This document shows, piece by piece, positions 32,541-44,899 of a DNA stretch of 64,000 nucleotides. Each line of letters begins with the position of its first letter. Position 1 is the stretch's first letter. The notes beneath the pieces were generated by a model that was given only the letters and a program-made list of their open reading frames with translations, made no database searches and was not told the DNA's origin. Made by a program: the position numbers and the translations under genes. The stretch comes from Hofstenia miamia (taxonomy: Eukaryota > Xenacoelomorpha > Acoela), in NCBI GenBank assembly GCA_004352715.1, contig SCFE01000120.1, positions 1,248,665 to 1,312,664 on the forward strand, read 5' to 3'.

Positions 32541-33390
32541 AAAATTTACAAAGTGATATTGAAAATCTTTCTAGCGATTTCACATCCAATAAATTATAAA
32601 TTACTAATGAAAACCGCACTTCGTCATATTCTCCCCAATTTTTTAAAAGAAATAACAAAGGAGATTAAATTTATTGTTAACAGTGTTCCGATAAAACAAA
32701 GTTAATATTTTATACATTTAGAAATCGATATGAACAGACGTTAAATTTGATAATTTTCTCCTAAAAAATTGAAAAAATTTCCTTCTGGTGTTAAATATCT
32801 ATACCACCTCAGAAATTTAGGACCAGAAGGTCAAGTTCAAATTTTGCAGGCATTTTGTTTATAGAAACTACATTATCACTGTTCTTTCTTTAATTTTAAA
32901 TAAATTAATACAAATCAAACTGTTTTTATCAATTTCATTGGTCATTTACCATTTCTATTCAGACTCTATGTTTACTATGATTAATATACATGTATATGAA
33001 TCTTCAATAGAAGTAAATATTCTATATCAAGTAAAGTTTTATGCAGCTTCAATTATATTTAAAGATAAATACGAAAGAGAATAGATACTATGTTCATGCA
33101 AAGTTCTTTTACTCAATAATTCTAAAGCAGATAGATTTGGGCTCGGGTCGAGTTCGAGTCAGACAAATATTTCAATTCCACATCGGGTTGAAATCGTGTT
33201 TAAGTTTCCTAAATATTTAAAAGGAGTATAAATTACATATACATTTAAATGATATTTCTTTAATTTTAAATAAATTAATACAAATCAAACTGTTTTTATC
33301 AATTTCATTGGTCATTTACCATTTCTATTCAGACTCTATGTTTACTATGATTAATATACATGTATATGAATCTTCAATAGAAGTAAATAG
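32541..33390 (+). pseudogene. LINE reverse transcriptase C-terminal relic, with internal 134-bp repeat
   Basis: ISDIENLSSDFTSNKL, then a damaged INSVPIKQS, then YLYHLRNLGPEGQVQILQAF correspond to the post-palm region DLxxLxxWFxxNKLxLNxxKT, INGxxIxxVxxxKFLGVxID and SxxxYxLRxLxP of jockey-like LINEs. It aligns as DNA to 39477-39790. A block of about 134 bp (32885-33018) recurs at 33255-33388 without an N, so it is a true duplication. Confidence 0.6.
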
Positions 33391-35930
33391 CTAAGTTTAA
33401 ACAATTTCTATATCAAGCAAATATTGAAAGATTTTCTGTGCAATCAAGGTTATTGAAATTTCAATAAAAATTTTTCAGAAGAACATCAAGGTCACAATCA
33501 GGACTTGACCTACCTTCACGTGGACTGACGATCAACTACATGCTATGTTTTACAAATAGTAATGTAAATACCCTTCCAATTTGTTACTTTATCACAATCT
33601 TCCTAGTTGTTTTTGAAGATAACTGAATTGTTTGCATTCTAAAATTATGTTATACTATTTTGTAAACATTTTCGAAAAATTGGGTCCGGATCTGGTTTCA
33701 AAATTTCAACCCGATTACAACTTTTTTATACCAACCAAAGACATAACCATGTTAAATACATTCACCAATTTCTTACACTGTACACACCACATACATAGAA
33801 ACTCACAAAATTATTATTTTTTTGTATTCAGTTTGTAGTATAATAATTGCATCATTTTGAAAAATATAATTCAATTCGAACTTATATTCCCTTGTGTTTG
33901 CATTGACTGACTTTCCAAGAACTGGTCAATTTAGAATAGTTTTGTAATAAATACTCCCCACAATAATTTTTGTATTATTTTTCATACTGTCAATAAAAAT
34001 TTGTGAATGACTTCATGCAGGCATCATTTCATTCTTCCCAATAGACTACGTTTATGGAAGCAAAGCAATTGTAGATTTTTATAACTATTTGGATTTATAG
34101 ACAAGATTTTCGCTTGCATTGTAGGAAGTTTTAGCAAAGTTAATAAAAATTTCAATACTTTTTAATAAATTCTGATTTGGAAATTGATTGATTTCTTAAG
34201 AAATTCATCTAACAAATGCTGCACAATAGTAGTAATTTAAGAGTATTGTTTAATGAAATTATTTGAAATGCATACAATTCTATTTAACAAGAATTTTAGT
34301 GTAGGTAAAGCAAACCATTCAATTCTAAATCCTTACCCATGCAATCATTGCAGTTCTTTGCAGTGACAGTAGTGTCTACAAGTTAAGATCATTTCGTAGA
34401 ATCACTTATTACATTGATTCGTGCAATTAGGGCACAAAAGCAAACCTATAATAATGAAAAACAGGATAGTTGTAATTTTTTTTAATTTGCCCAAAAATTC
34501 CAAATAACATAAAAGAGTTTCTTTGAAGATATGATATACAATGTGTACAATGTAGAAAGCCAGTTTTACATTCTACACAACTTACCACTAAAAGAATGTG
34601 CGTTAAATATTGGAAGACTATGCGTTAGTATGTGTGGATTCAATATTTCAATTACCGATTGTACTAAAAAACTGCGCTCTCAATGACATTATAAGTTTTG
34701 TCGAAACTCGTTCAAGTGCTGTTTTAAGAAGAAAACCGTTATGTCTACGCGCCAAAAATTGAAGATTTACTAAGAAACGCCAAGAGCGTACATTACACAA
34801 TTTTGCCTAAGGAATTTAAGGCTGTTTTTATTTAAGTTAACATTTTTTCTTATTGCTAAATTATATCATTTTCAACTTTAAGAAAATGACTTTTACTGAC
34901 TGTGAGCAACGACTCCCAGATATTTTTTATGGAAGTCTTCTTTATAATTCAAAATTTTCCAAGTTGTATTGACAAGAACTCTTTGCACTCAGTTTCAAGC
35001 ATTTTTAATTTAATAAAAGTAAGTATTTTGAGCTTATCTTTGAAAAAAAATTGAAACGCGTGTTTGTGCCATGTTGAAATGGAACGCTCAGCCCTATAAG
35101 TATAACTAGATTCTAATGCTTAACAAAACTTTTGAAATTATTTTCTAGAGCCTGGGTAATATACTAATTTTATACTGGAAATTTGATTAGCTAAGAAATG
35201 AAAAAAATTAGGAAAGCATTGAAATTCATTTCTTAGAAACGAAATTTTCTACAAGAAAACTAAAACTGAACAGAAGATGGCGTACAACCTGAAAATATTA
35301 ATGAAAAAAATATATTGAAATATAGAAAAGTGTAAATTTAAAAATTTTTTTTTTCTATAGCAACTATCGAACTTCATTACCTTCTTAATAATTAAAAGGA
35401 AGCCATTAATACAATACGTATCAAAATCATCAATTGAATATAAAGCCACAAATATAGTAGAACCATCTTATATAAAGTACAACTTATATACTGAAAAACA
35501 GAATAATTTTCTTTACTATAGAAATTCTAAAATTCATCAACTGCATAATATAAACTTACACACATACCTATATTTCATTAATAAAATTTCAATAACAAAT
35601 GTCAAAAAAATTGTCATATATAAATATTCAAATTAAGCAAATTTAAATACATTTATTCCGATAACTAAAAAAATATTTTTATGAAAATTGATATCTATCT
35701 ATTATATACAGCGCCCAATGAGCTACGCTGCTGTTCTCACTAATGTTGCCCATTAAATTCAGTAAGCAATTTTTAGTTTTTTAATTCAACTTAATCGATT
35801 TTAAATTCTTTTTATAAATGAATAATTGACCTCAAGCCTTAGGACTTCTGCCAATTTAGGAAAATATGTAGGTATAGGTCTCATAACATATCAATTTAGC
35901 TAGCTTAACCATGTCCTTTTTTATTGAATA
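33391..35930. other. AT-rich DNA, mostly unrecognised
   Basis: 33715-33810 aligns to 40085-40175 (shared ACATTCAC, TTTTACACTG and CACCACAT landmarks), so the LINE-associated repeat extends here. Nothing else was recognised. Confidence 0.35.
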
Positions 35931-35934
35931 TCAG

Positions 35935-36680
35935 TCAAAGTTCCTGAATTTTATCAATATTAGCATAGTACTCTTTTTCATGTAACTTAATTATTTCATG
36001 CCTTAACCCATCAAATGTGTGATTTACAAATCCAGCCAAAATTTTTGTTATAAATTGCTTTTTAATCATTAGATTTTCCAATTTCTGAATTATATTGTTA
36101 TGAGGGTGTTTAAAAAGACTATCTGCATGTTTCTTCGTCACCAAAACATTGTGAATAAATTTTCTCAAGGTCTTATTCAGAGTTGCAAGTAAGGGCTGAT
36201 TTTTCTGAGTAGCCTTCACAATGATTGAAAAAACTGAGTTACAACGAGTTTGATACATAAGTAAACCAAAAAAATGCAAGGTAGTATACTCTAAGTACGT
36301 TTCGAAAAATCCTTTTCAAGAAAAAATTAAAATTACAAGTTTTAGAAATGTCTACACATTTTAAAAAAAAAGTAGCACCATATGGTATTTACCTTCTTGT
36401 TTACTTTCAGAATTTAGTGTTTATGTAATACCAAACTTGGAACTAGTAAGTATTTTCTTGCGACATGTAAATAGTACCAAACAATTTTATTAGAGAACTA
36501 AATATTCATATCCTTGACATATATCAATTTCGCTGCTTTTATAAAATTCATTCTTTTTACATTTTCTTTTTTATTTGAAATATAACGCCATTCCTTATTT
36601 TTAATAGAGTCTATAAATTCATAATAAAGTCCTAGAAAGAAGGATTTTCTATATTTGATTTTCATGAGTGATTTAAAAAT
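35935..36680 (-). pseudogene. unidentified minus-strand ORF region downstream of a PLE reverse transcriptase
   Basis: 36279-35935 encodes 114 residues without a stop (start MHFFGLLMYQTRCNSVFS, end HEKEYYANIDKIQEL); 36680-36490 is also open (KYRKSFFLGLYYEFIDSIKN then KEWRYISNKKENVKRMN). Both follow the PLE reverse transcriptase on the same strand and could be its C-terminal thumb and connector, but I see no GIY-YIG motif and no decisive match. Composition is Lys/Asn/Ile-rich, as expected for AT-rich DNA. Function unknown. Confidence 0.35.
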
Positions 36681-36829
36681 TTACCTACTATAAATATAAA
36701 TTCAATTGTATGGGAACAGATTCTAGAAAAAATCTCCTTTAATGATACTTATCTTTGTCACACTGCGATGGTAGGAATCGGAGCGAATGATTGTAAGATC
36801 CAATAATTTTTTGAAGACACCTCTTACAA

Positions 36830-37725
36830 TTTTTTCAATTACTTTGCTTAATTTGAGTGTCTAAAAAGTTTGCTTTATCTTCTGATATATCATACGTAAA
36901 TTTAATGTTTTTATGTAACATTTTTAGATCTTTAATCGTCAAATTAGCTATTTCTTCATCATCAAGAATGCAAAATATATCATCTAGATATCTTCTATAA
37001 ATTATATTTCTTCAATCGTTCTCTTTTCCAGATTGTACATGAAGATATCCGCAATATATAGGGCTGAGTTACTACCCATAGCAAGGCCATCACTTTGGAC
37101 ATACTTTTTATTGCCAAATTTAAAAATTTTTATAAACAGTTTTTCATTATTTCAATTATTTGAAAAATAATATGTTTAGTAATATCAAATTGTCGTGTTC
37201 TATGTAGTTCTTCTTTTTCTATATCCAATGATTCATTTATAGATATTGACGTATACTGATCTTCCACATCCGCAGTTAGAAAAAATATTTCGTTTTCCAT
37301 GGTTCTACTTATTGTGTAAATATTAAGTAATTCAAAGTTCATTTTGAAACTTTCATAACATCATTTTTATGTCTTTAATTAATATAGAGAATACTTTATC
37401 AAATAGTGATCGTGTCTTTGCAGTCAATGACTGGTCTTCCTTTGCTCCAATAGTAGTTTCTAATAATTCCTTATGAATTTTTGGTAGAAAATATAGCCAC
37501 TTTTCTTATGCTTCAGGTGTAAATATGATTTGAACCTTTTATAAAAATCATAACTAGAATATTTACTTATTTCAAATCTGCTTTCTATTTCTTCCATGAT
37601 ATCTTCTTTTGTCATCGTTTTCCAATGCGAATTGATTTTTTGAAAGTTGAATTTTTGCAATTATTAGATTCATTAACACGAACTTATTTCCTTTATCGGA
37701 CTTCTTTATCACAACATCTTTTCTT
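36830..37725 (-). pseudogene. Penelope-like element reverse transcriptase, frameshifted
   Basis: Minus-strand pieces in order: VVIKKSDKGNKFVLMN (PLE N-terminal VIxPADKGxxxV motif, near 37715), FEISKYSSYDFYKRFKSYLH, GYIFYQKFIRN (for the YGLPKIHK block), FFLTADVEDQYTSISI (motif A with catalytic Asp), YVQSDGLAMGSNSALYIADI (motif B), IIYRRYLDDIFCILD (motif C with the DD pair, 37000-36958) and NIKFTYDISEDKANFLDTQI. This spans nearly the whole RT domain that copies PLE RNA. The catalytic aspartates are retained, but at least three frame changes and stops separate the motifs. No GIY-YIG domain was found behind it. Confidence 0.8.
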
Positions 37726-39240
37726 TATAAGATTTAATGAATAATATCAGATTTGTATACGATTTTAAGTTACAAAGTTTTGCCCCTTGACCAAATCCAT
37801 GAAAAATCCATGATTTTCTTCAAGTGACATGAATGCTTTACCCATAGGAATCAATTGTAAGGTGGGTGGGTAAAAAATAATTAGCTAGTTTAAATGAAAG
37901 TTCTATTGCCCAAATATTGGATAGTGTTTCATAACATGCATTGAAAATGGATAGTGTGAGAAAAAAGTTCTCCACACATTGCCCAATCATGGTTTATATA
38001 TATGTGTAAATTCTATATTACATTCTAAAACAGCAAAATTTTGAAATTGATGAATTCTGAAAAGTTCAACTACAAAAGAAGCTACCAGCGAAGTTTTGAT
38101 CAGGGATTTTGCAGGATCAAGTAAAATTGGTTTGAATACTCATTTTATTTGAATTTTCATAATTCTAATAATTCTAGTAGTGTTCCAAATGTATTTTTCC
38201 TAGATGGAGTACACTTAGTTATGGACACCTAATTAACAAAAGTTGTTTGATTTTATTAGAAACCACGTTTTATTGTTACTAAACACTGATTATGTTAGCT
38301 CCAAACAATTGACTTTTGACAAAAAAGGATTTCAGTATTTAGGAAAGTTAGAAAAACACGGAAAATATGATAATGAAGGAAGGCAAAACTGAATATAGGA
38401 GACTAGTAGTGTAAGGTGTATGTTGAATTTAGAATGAATAATACATGAAGTGTGATATGATGTTCATTTTTGTCAGGTTTTGGAAAAGAGAACAACAATT
38501 ATTATTATTATAGGATAATGAACATGAAATGCTTTCTCTAGTTTCGTAAATGTATTACTTCCGCCAACGAGGTATTGCTGTCGCACTTGTTTTTGTCAGC
38601 TTTTCAGCAGGAAATAATGGATGGATCATTATGAAAATAAATCTTGAGATAGGTATTGGTTTAAGTTAGATCCCATTATATTTCCAGACGGATCTGAATT
38701 ACTGTCTAGTTGTGTCCAAACCTGTTTGTTCCTGTCTTCCTTAGGTTTTAATAAAATTATATTCAATAATTAAGTTGCAAATTGTTACTTCAAAATACCT
38801 ACTGTAAGTATTTTCTTATTTTCCAATACAATAATCATGTCATTACGGTTGATTACGTTCGCTATTAATTTCAAGCTTTATTGTAGCGCTAATTTCTTTG
38901 ATTCTTAGTGATGCAAAATCATTTAAAGCACGAGTGATTTCGCAAGTGTTGAATCTCAACATGCTTTCCCCTACCTTTCAATTATAGATCAAAGTGGTTA
39001 TCTTTGAGTAACTTAATGTAATTATGACTTGAAAGTTGCATCCTTTTATTCACGCTTGGTATTCCCAATCCAAAAACTTAGATGGATCGATCCATAAAGG
39101 ATCCATATCCTCAAGAACTTAGTCAGAACTTAGTCAATAAAATTGTAAGTCGACGTCTCAATTTAGGCTATCTAGCTATTTAGACTTTAATAAATCTTCA
39201 AGTTCCACTCATTTACCTTAAGAAATTTTTCATATATTTG
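37726..39240. other. AT-rich DNA, no recognised gene
   Basis: No coherent coding or repeat ends recognised. Confidence 0.35.
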
Positions 39241-39249
39241 GCCGCCATC

Positions 39250-40200
39250 TATCATTTGCATTTAATCAATATATTTTTGAAAACGAATTTCCGGTGATAA
39301 TGAAAAAGTCTGATATAACACCTTTGTGTAAAAACGAAGATCTCCTTATTGCGAAAAATATAGGTCAATCTCAATAACGCATACTTTTAGTAAATTATTT
39401 GAAAAATTATTGCTCATTCAAATCAACGATACTTGGTCATAAATACTGATGATGATGAATTTAGGCCACCAAAAATAAAAGTGATATTGAAAATCTTTCT
39501 ACCTATTTCATATCCAATCAATTAAAAAAACCGAAATTCATTATGTTTCCCCCAATTATGTAAAAGAAATAATAAACAAGATCGAATTAACTGTTAACAG
39601 TGTTCCAATAAAACAAAGTGATCATGTTTAATATTTAGATGTTGATATTGAAAGAAATTAAAATTTGATACAAAGAATTGCTTCTGGTAGATACTTATAC
39701 CACCTCAAAAATTTAGGACCATATTATCACGTTCAATGATTGCTGCATTTTGTTGATCGTAATTGCATTATTGTTCATATTTATTTATTAATTTTAATAC
39801 AAAAAGCCTCAATTTATTATCAAGAACTTTTAATTTGTTATTAAAAAACTAAATTTTTCACGTAAGCCTGATCATGTCACTGAATACAGATGAAAGTATA
39901 ATATACTGTCCCTGCTATATCAAATACAATTAATATAATTTTAAACATAAATATGGCCGAGAATCTTTTCTGTTAATTAAAAATACTTCCTATCCTTGTT
40001 TTTAAAAAGAATGTTTTAAAAGAATGAGATTAAAGTAGAAAAAAATTTCAAAAAATTTAGAAAAAATTTGAAAATTGCGTTTTTACACCGAAAAAAATTG
40101 GAGACATAAGTATGCTAAACACATTCACAGATTTTTTACACTGAGCTCACCACATTTAAAAAGATACACACTTATTATTGTTGTATATTATTGATGTATA
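39250..40200 (+). pseudogene. internally deleted LINE relic
   Basis: 39270-39440 gives NEFPVIMKKSDITPLCKNED and, after a shift, AYF/SKLFEKLLLIQIND, matching the RT finger region FPxxxKxAxVxPLxKxxD...NYRPIS...SKLFEKLI. It then jumps to VILKIFLPISYP/DIENLSTYFISNQL, VNSVPIKQSDHV, YLDVDIERN and YLYHLKNLGPYYHVQ, the post-palm region also seen at 32.5 kb. The catalytic palm is missing between 39440 and 39480, so a deletion removed it. Stops are frequent. Confidence 0.6.
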
Positions 40201-41340
40201 TTTAGTTTGAAACTATCAAATTGTAACTTTTTAGCAAATATATTGACTTTTATTATTATTACTATTATAGCGCCTTTCAAGACTTTTACCTGAAAAACAG
40301 AGCACCGCTGAATTAATTTATATTATTGAGACAATAATGACTTCTGAGGTTGAGCCAAGCTCTTGATTCAATGGTTTAGAAACCAAGCTTTACTAACATT
40401 AGTTGTGGAAGTACTATCATTGCTATCGTTTTGGAAGAAGCCTGCAGATTAAAACTTTTCATGAGTTTCTCTAATCCATTACAAATGTTCTTAAGTCTTT
40501 TGCTGCTTTGACAGTTGTGATACGTATTTTGTGTCTATTTTAATACTAGAGTTCATGGTGCATTGGTTTGGTACAGAGCCATATACCATTCTTTATTTAC
40601 AAAGTAAAAACAACACTAGAAAATTTGTTAAATCAGCCCCAACTGGTCTTCTTAGATGCTCCTAGGTTGTTGAATTTGTTTCTTCTAGCTTTTCTAAATT
40701 GGTCTTAGTCTCTGAAATTTTAATGCATAGAAAACGCAGTCAATTTTTAATAGCTTACAATCTTTTTATCACCTTTCAGATCTAGCTAAATTTGTACATC
40801 TTTTCAAAACAACCTATTACTCTATTTAAGTTTTTGAGTTAATCACCACCTGGAATGCCCAATTCATATGTTTGTAAAAATTACTTGTCCAAACATGTTT
40901 ATCTTTTAAGAAGGCACAACAAATTTTCTATCAGCCATACAATGCCGTATTGATTAGTAACGCCTAAAAATATATACATGTAAATACAATAAATACTAAA
41001 AAAGCATTCTTGCTATAAGTTATATTCTAAGTAAATATTATCTACACTAGGAAAATAAGAGATACATGGATTTTATTGGTATTGTATAAGCTATTGTAGC
41101 TATAAAATTGGATGAGAACTTGAAATCTTAAGGTATCTTTATCAAAATTTAAGGCAAATTTTATGTTATAGAATGAGTGTAGGCTATGTAAGAAAGAGGC
41201 GGAGGCAGTAGAACATCTGATATTAGGGTGTGAGAAGTTCACACAAACTTTTTACAATTACTTGTTTTGGCCTGATCTAGGGTCTTCGCATTATGTCAAA
41301 AAGACGTTGGAAAAATTTGAAAATTAAAAATCAATGTTAT
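40201..41340. other. AT-rich DNA, no firmly recognised gene
   Basis: A minus-strand coding-like trace at about 40390-40800 (QFRKARRNKFNNLGASKKTS, then CNGLEKLMKSFNLQASSKTI) may be a further LINE remnant, but I could not place it. Confidence 0.25.
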
Positions 41341-41567
41341 CTCTAAAGAAAAAATGCTCCATGTGTTCCCCAACTTCGGCCAATCGAAGACTTTTTTGGT
41401 ATTTTAAAACAGCAAGTATACGCTGATGGATGGAAGGCATCGAATGCCGAAAAACTTAAACGGATAGTTAAATATTGTCTGTCTCTTTTGTACAGGTCAT
41501 GATGGATAAAATTCGATTAAATATTGGTAGAGCTAGACGGAAAGAAATATCATTAGCATTTCATTGA
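41341..41567 (+). pseudogene. Tc1/mariner-superfamily transposase C-terminal relic
   Basis: The plus strand encodes CVPQLRPIEDFFGILKQQVY then ADGWKASNAEKLKRIVKYCL, and after a one-base shift VMMDKIRLNIGRARRKEISL to a stop at 41567. PQxRPIExFWGxLKxxVYxxGWKAxxxxxLxxRIKYCL is the C-terminal block of a DDE transposase family of the Tc1/mariner superfamily; the Glu in PIED is the third catalytic acid. The first two acids and DNA-binding domain are absent. Confidence 0.6.
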
Positions 41568-41640
41568 CTTTTATTTTTTATATTTAGTTATATTTTACAA
41601 TGTTTTACATATAATTTTAAATATTACCGATTTTCAAAAG

Positions 41641-41769
41641 TCAATGGAAACCCTCTCAAGCCAGGAGAAAGAGAAGATAGCCAAGTACAGCGAGTTGGTA
41701 GAGGAAATAGAAAGGCCGTCGAAGCTAAACAAGGTTGAACTACTCCAGGTAGTAGTAGAAAACAAATCT
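41641..41769 (+). pseudogene. LINE polyprotein C-terminal remnant
   Basis: METLSSQEKEKIAKYSELVE then EIERPSKLNKVELLQVVVEN and a stop. EKIxKYxxLxxEIxRxWKxxxVxxxxVVxG is a conserved tail segment in some LINE polyproteins, close in style to the N-terminal remnant at 6.5 kb. The fragment is GC-richer than its surroundings. Confidence 0.4.
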
Positions 41770-41869
41770 TGATCGTTTCATTTGTAAACACCTACTTTAG
41801 TTTATAGAATTACTTTTAAATAAAGTATTTGAAGTGTAGGATGCAATTGCTTGAATTACGTTTATCACT

Positions 41870-42386
41870 GTCACACATATGCTCTCAAAGATATTCGACA
41901 AAAGTTTGTATGCTCAACTACTGAGTTATATTAAAGACACCCAAATATTCCATCATCATCAATTTGGTTTTAGAAAGAAAAAATCTTGCACAGATGCTTT
42001 ACTTTATTCACAAATAATAAAAACTATGTAGGCATCGTATTTCTTGACTTAGCTAAGGCGTTTGATAGCATGTCTCATCAACTAATCTTAATAGTTGAAA
42101 AGGTACGGCTTTAGTTACGATGCTGTTAACCTTGTCAGTAGCTTTCTAACAGACCGCAGATAAGCAGTAAAAATTGGCAATACGCTCTCTTCATATCAAA
42201 ATTTCTTAAGAGGCATACCACAAGAATCAGCAACCGGTCAAATTTTATTCAATATTTTTATAAATGACGTTGCATTACGCCTGAGTCATTTCCAAATCAT
42301 ACAATACGCGGATGAGATCTGCATCTATGTCGCCAATGATAATAAAATGACATGTTTAAAATCATTAAATGCTGATGTTTACTATA
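41870..42386 (+). pseudogene. LINE reverse transcriptase relic (jockey-like)
   Basis: Pieces in order: MLSKIFDKSLYAQLLSYIKD, HHHQFGFRKKKSCTDALLYS, VGIVFLDLAKAFDSMSHQLI (motif A with Asp residues), YGFSYDAVNLVSSFLTDRR, FLRGIPQESATGQILFNIFI (motif B, changed from GVPQGSxLGPxLFxxFI) and IIQYADEICIYVAND (motif C, ADE for ADD). The catalytic DD pair is mutated and two frameshifts and several stops occur. It is interrupted at 42387 by a short TIR element. Confidence 0.75.
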
Positions 42387-42574
42387 TGTTACAAAGCGCC
42401 AAATTCTGTTTTGATAGGAAGCAAACTTTTTTTTAAATTTTTTTCATGCATACCAATACCGATAGTCTTAACAAAATATTTTCCAAAATATTTAAGTTTT
42501 TTTATTTATTCTTAAAAAATTACGAAAATTCATTTTTTTCGTAAACCCCCGTAAAATATTGGCGCTTTGTAACA
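42387..42574. mobile_element. 188-bp miniature TIR element inside the LINE relic
   Basis: The ends are TGTTACAAAGCGCCAA at 42387 and its exact reverse complement at 42559-42574. The inside is AT-rich and non-coding. No clear target duplication was seen. It may be a MITE of a Tc1/mariner-like or other TIR family. Confidence 0.6.
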
Positions 42575-44140
42575 ATATTTTTAGTGGAGAACGAAAGCTT
42601 AGAGTTTTTGTACGAATAATAACAGTATAATGAATAACTAAAGCTGTCACAGCATGACAATTATCATGGTAATGCGATACCTATCAACTCATGATAGAAA
42701 AAACGCATTTCTTTTTCATATCGCGATACCTCTGAAAATAAAGGAAAATGAAAATTTAAGACCATTAAATCTTCATAATTACTAAAATTATTTGATCGTA
42801 TTCCATACATAGGTCCACTATTTGCAAATAGTGAAAATACGCACCCTTCTCCGGGTCGTCCATTCTTTGTGTTAATTTCAATTTACATAGTGCCTCTAGA
42901 TTTAAAAAAATACATAACCTAAGTAATAATTATATAATAATAAAGGCGTATATTTACGTTAATATGGACAAAAAGTATATATAATCGGCGCATTTCATTT
43001 GAAATTTCTTATTTTAATGATATAACATTATTGCACGTTGCTAGAAAAATTGCACGAGGCTGTCCGACAAATTTCTCGTCAAAATTTAGCTAATTTTAGA
43101 AGTAAGAATAAAGTGATATAAAAATATTGTGAACATCAAGCCCTTATTTCTTCAATAAATTTTGAGCAGGGCACGGCATAAAGCACAGCACGAATGCTTA
43201 GCATATTCATTGTAAATAGATGCTATTTTTGAACCAAATGATTATTTTGCATGTGATTGGCATTTGCACTGCAATTGTTATATACTAAGCACCTCATGAA
43301 TTAGTGCAAAGTTATTGCCTAGTTCAATTAGTTCAACATTTCCCAATCCATCAATATTCATTTTCCATTCCAACTCCAAGATTATTACAAAATTATTTTT
43401 ATTTGGTCATCCCATATTTTAATTCAAAACCTTTATGATAATTGGAAAAATATAATAGCGTTTTTAGCAATAATTTGTTCATATTAAAACAAAATAATCG
43501 CTTCAATACATTTTACTAGCAGTCTATGGTAGCTTCCTTCTGCTCTTAGACATGTATCATCTGCATATTAATACTTTGTTTCATTATTTATAGTTTCTGA
43601 AATGTCATCTAAATAAAGAAATTGAACTCTTAGTTCTGATTGAAAGAATTGGGAAAAACAGCAATTTTATGATAGTCTCCTCAATGTTATGATATTAAAT
43701 TCAATTTTGCAGATCAATACAGATTATCCATTAATAAAAATCAAAACTCACATGCAAGCTTTTCTCTTTTGTGAAAGGGAATTGAAGTACTGAAAGTGAA
43801 AAAAGTGGAATCTGATGCTTCACAGTCACTTAAAAACCTTCCTCGTTAATTGAGCAAAAAATCCCCTTCTTCAAATGCCTGATTGGCAAATAAGCCTTTA
43901 CCTAAATGTATTTTAACTTAATTGATGAATTAGAAGAGTTAATCCAAAAATAATACGCAAAAATTTAAGGGATCCTAAGTTTTATAAAACAGGCAATTAC
44001 AATATTTCATATCAACTTGTTCCAAAAATTTGCTGCAGAATAAAAATGAGAAATACAAAAACTGTGAAAATGTTTCATTATATAATAAGCCGGAAATTAG
44101 AAATAAGTTGTGCAGCATAGATTTGAATAATCTGTTTAAA
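42575..44140. other. AT-rich DNA, no recognised gene
   Basis: No coherent coding or repeat ends recognised. Confidence 0.35.
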
Positions 44141-44145
44141 ATCAA

Positions 44146-44295
44146 GATGTGAATATTGTTGTTTTCAAAGTCGAAGAAGGGATTTATGACATTGTAGAAG
44201 AATGTCATCAGGAGAAGCAGCTGCAAAATTATTTTGATAAAAAAAATAATAGATGGAAACCTAGACCAATTGCTAAAAAAGAAAAAAAATGTTGA
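44146..44295 (+). other. short unidentified coding-like ORF
   Basis: Open in one frame: DVNIVVFKVEEGIYDIVEEC then HQEKQLQNYFDKKNNRWKPR and PIAKKEKKC before a TGA at 44293. Composition looks protein-like, but it has no ATG, no splice acceptor I trust and no recognised motif. It may be an exon or a transposon relic. Confidence 0.2.
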
Positions 44296-44899
44296 ATAAT
44301 AGAAATATGAACATGCGAAACAATACAAAAACGCATTAAGATCTAAAGTTCGAAAAAAATCTATAGTATGAGCAATTTACAGTATTGCAATTCGAATAAT
44401 AAATTACATTTACATTCTGGAATCTCTCGTAAATTTTGCTAAAAACGGAGTTTTTCTGCTTTTTGATAAGGTAATTTTACTTCAATTTTCTATGGAACTT
44501 ACTAATATTAAAAGAACCTGTTTATAATATTGAAAATATACTGTATAAGATTTACGCCTGAAATTTGAGAGACTTCATTCAAATAAAGCAACTGGAACCC
44601 TTGTATTTTAATCATATTGGAAGGGGACGCTCAAAATAAATTTGAAGGATTCAGAAATACATTCAGATACAAATATCAATTGACACATCCTATTTAGTTT
44701 TAGCGAAATATTACTTAAATTTTATTTGTGGACTTATAAGTTATTCACTGCTAAGCGGGGTCAAATGCTACTGTAGAATCATCACCCTGGCTGAGATGTG
44801 CATTTGAGAGTATCTATTTAGTAACACGGCGATGCAGTTTCTCCAAAGCCGGGTAATGTCTATCTTTGTTGACGTCTTGCCTCTAATATACTTTGCACT

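Noticed and set aside
43975-44328. 117-codon minus-strand ORF
   Set aside because: Phe/Tyr/Leu-rich translation of A-rich DNA with no recognisable domain; the plus-strand frame at 44146-44295 looks more protein-like.
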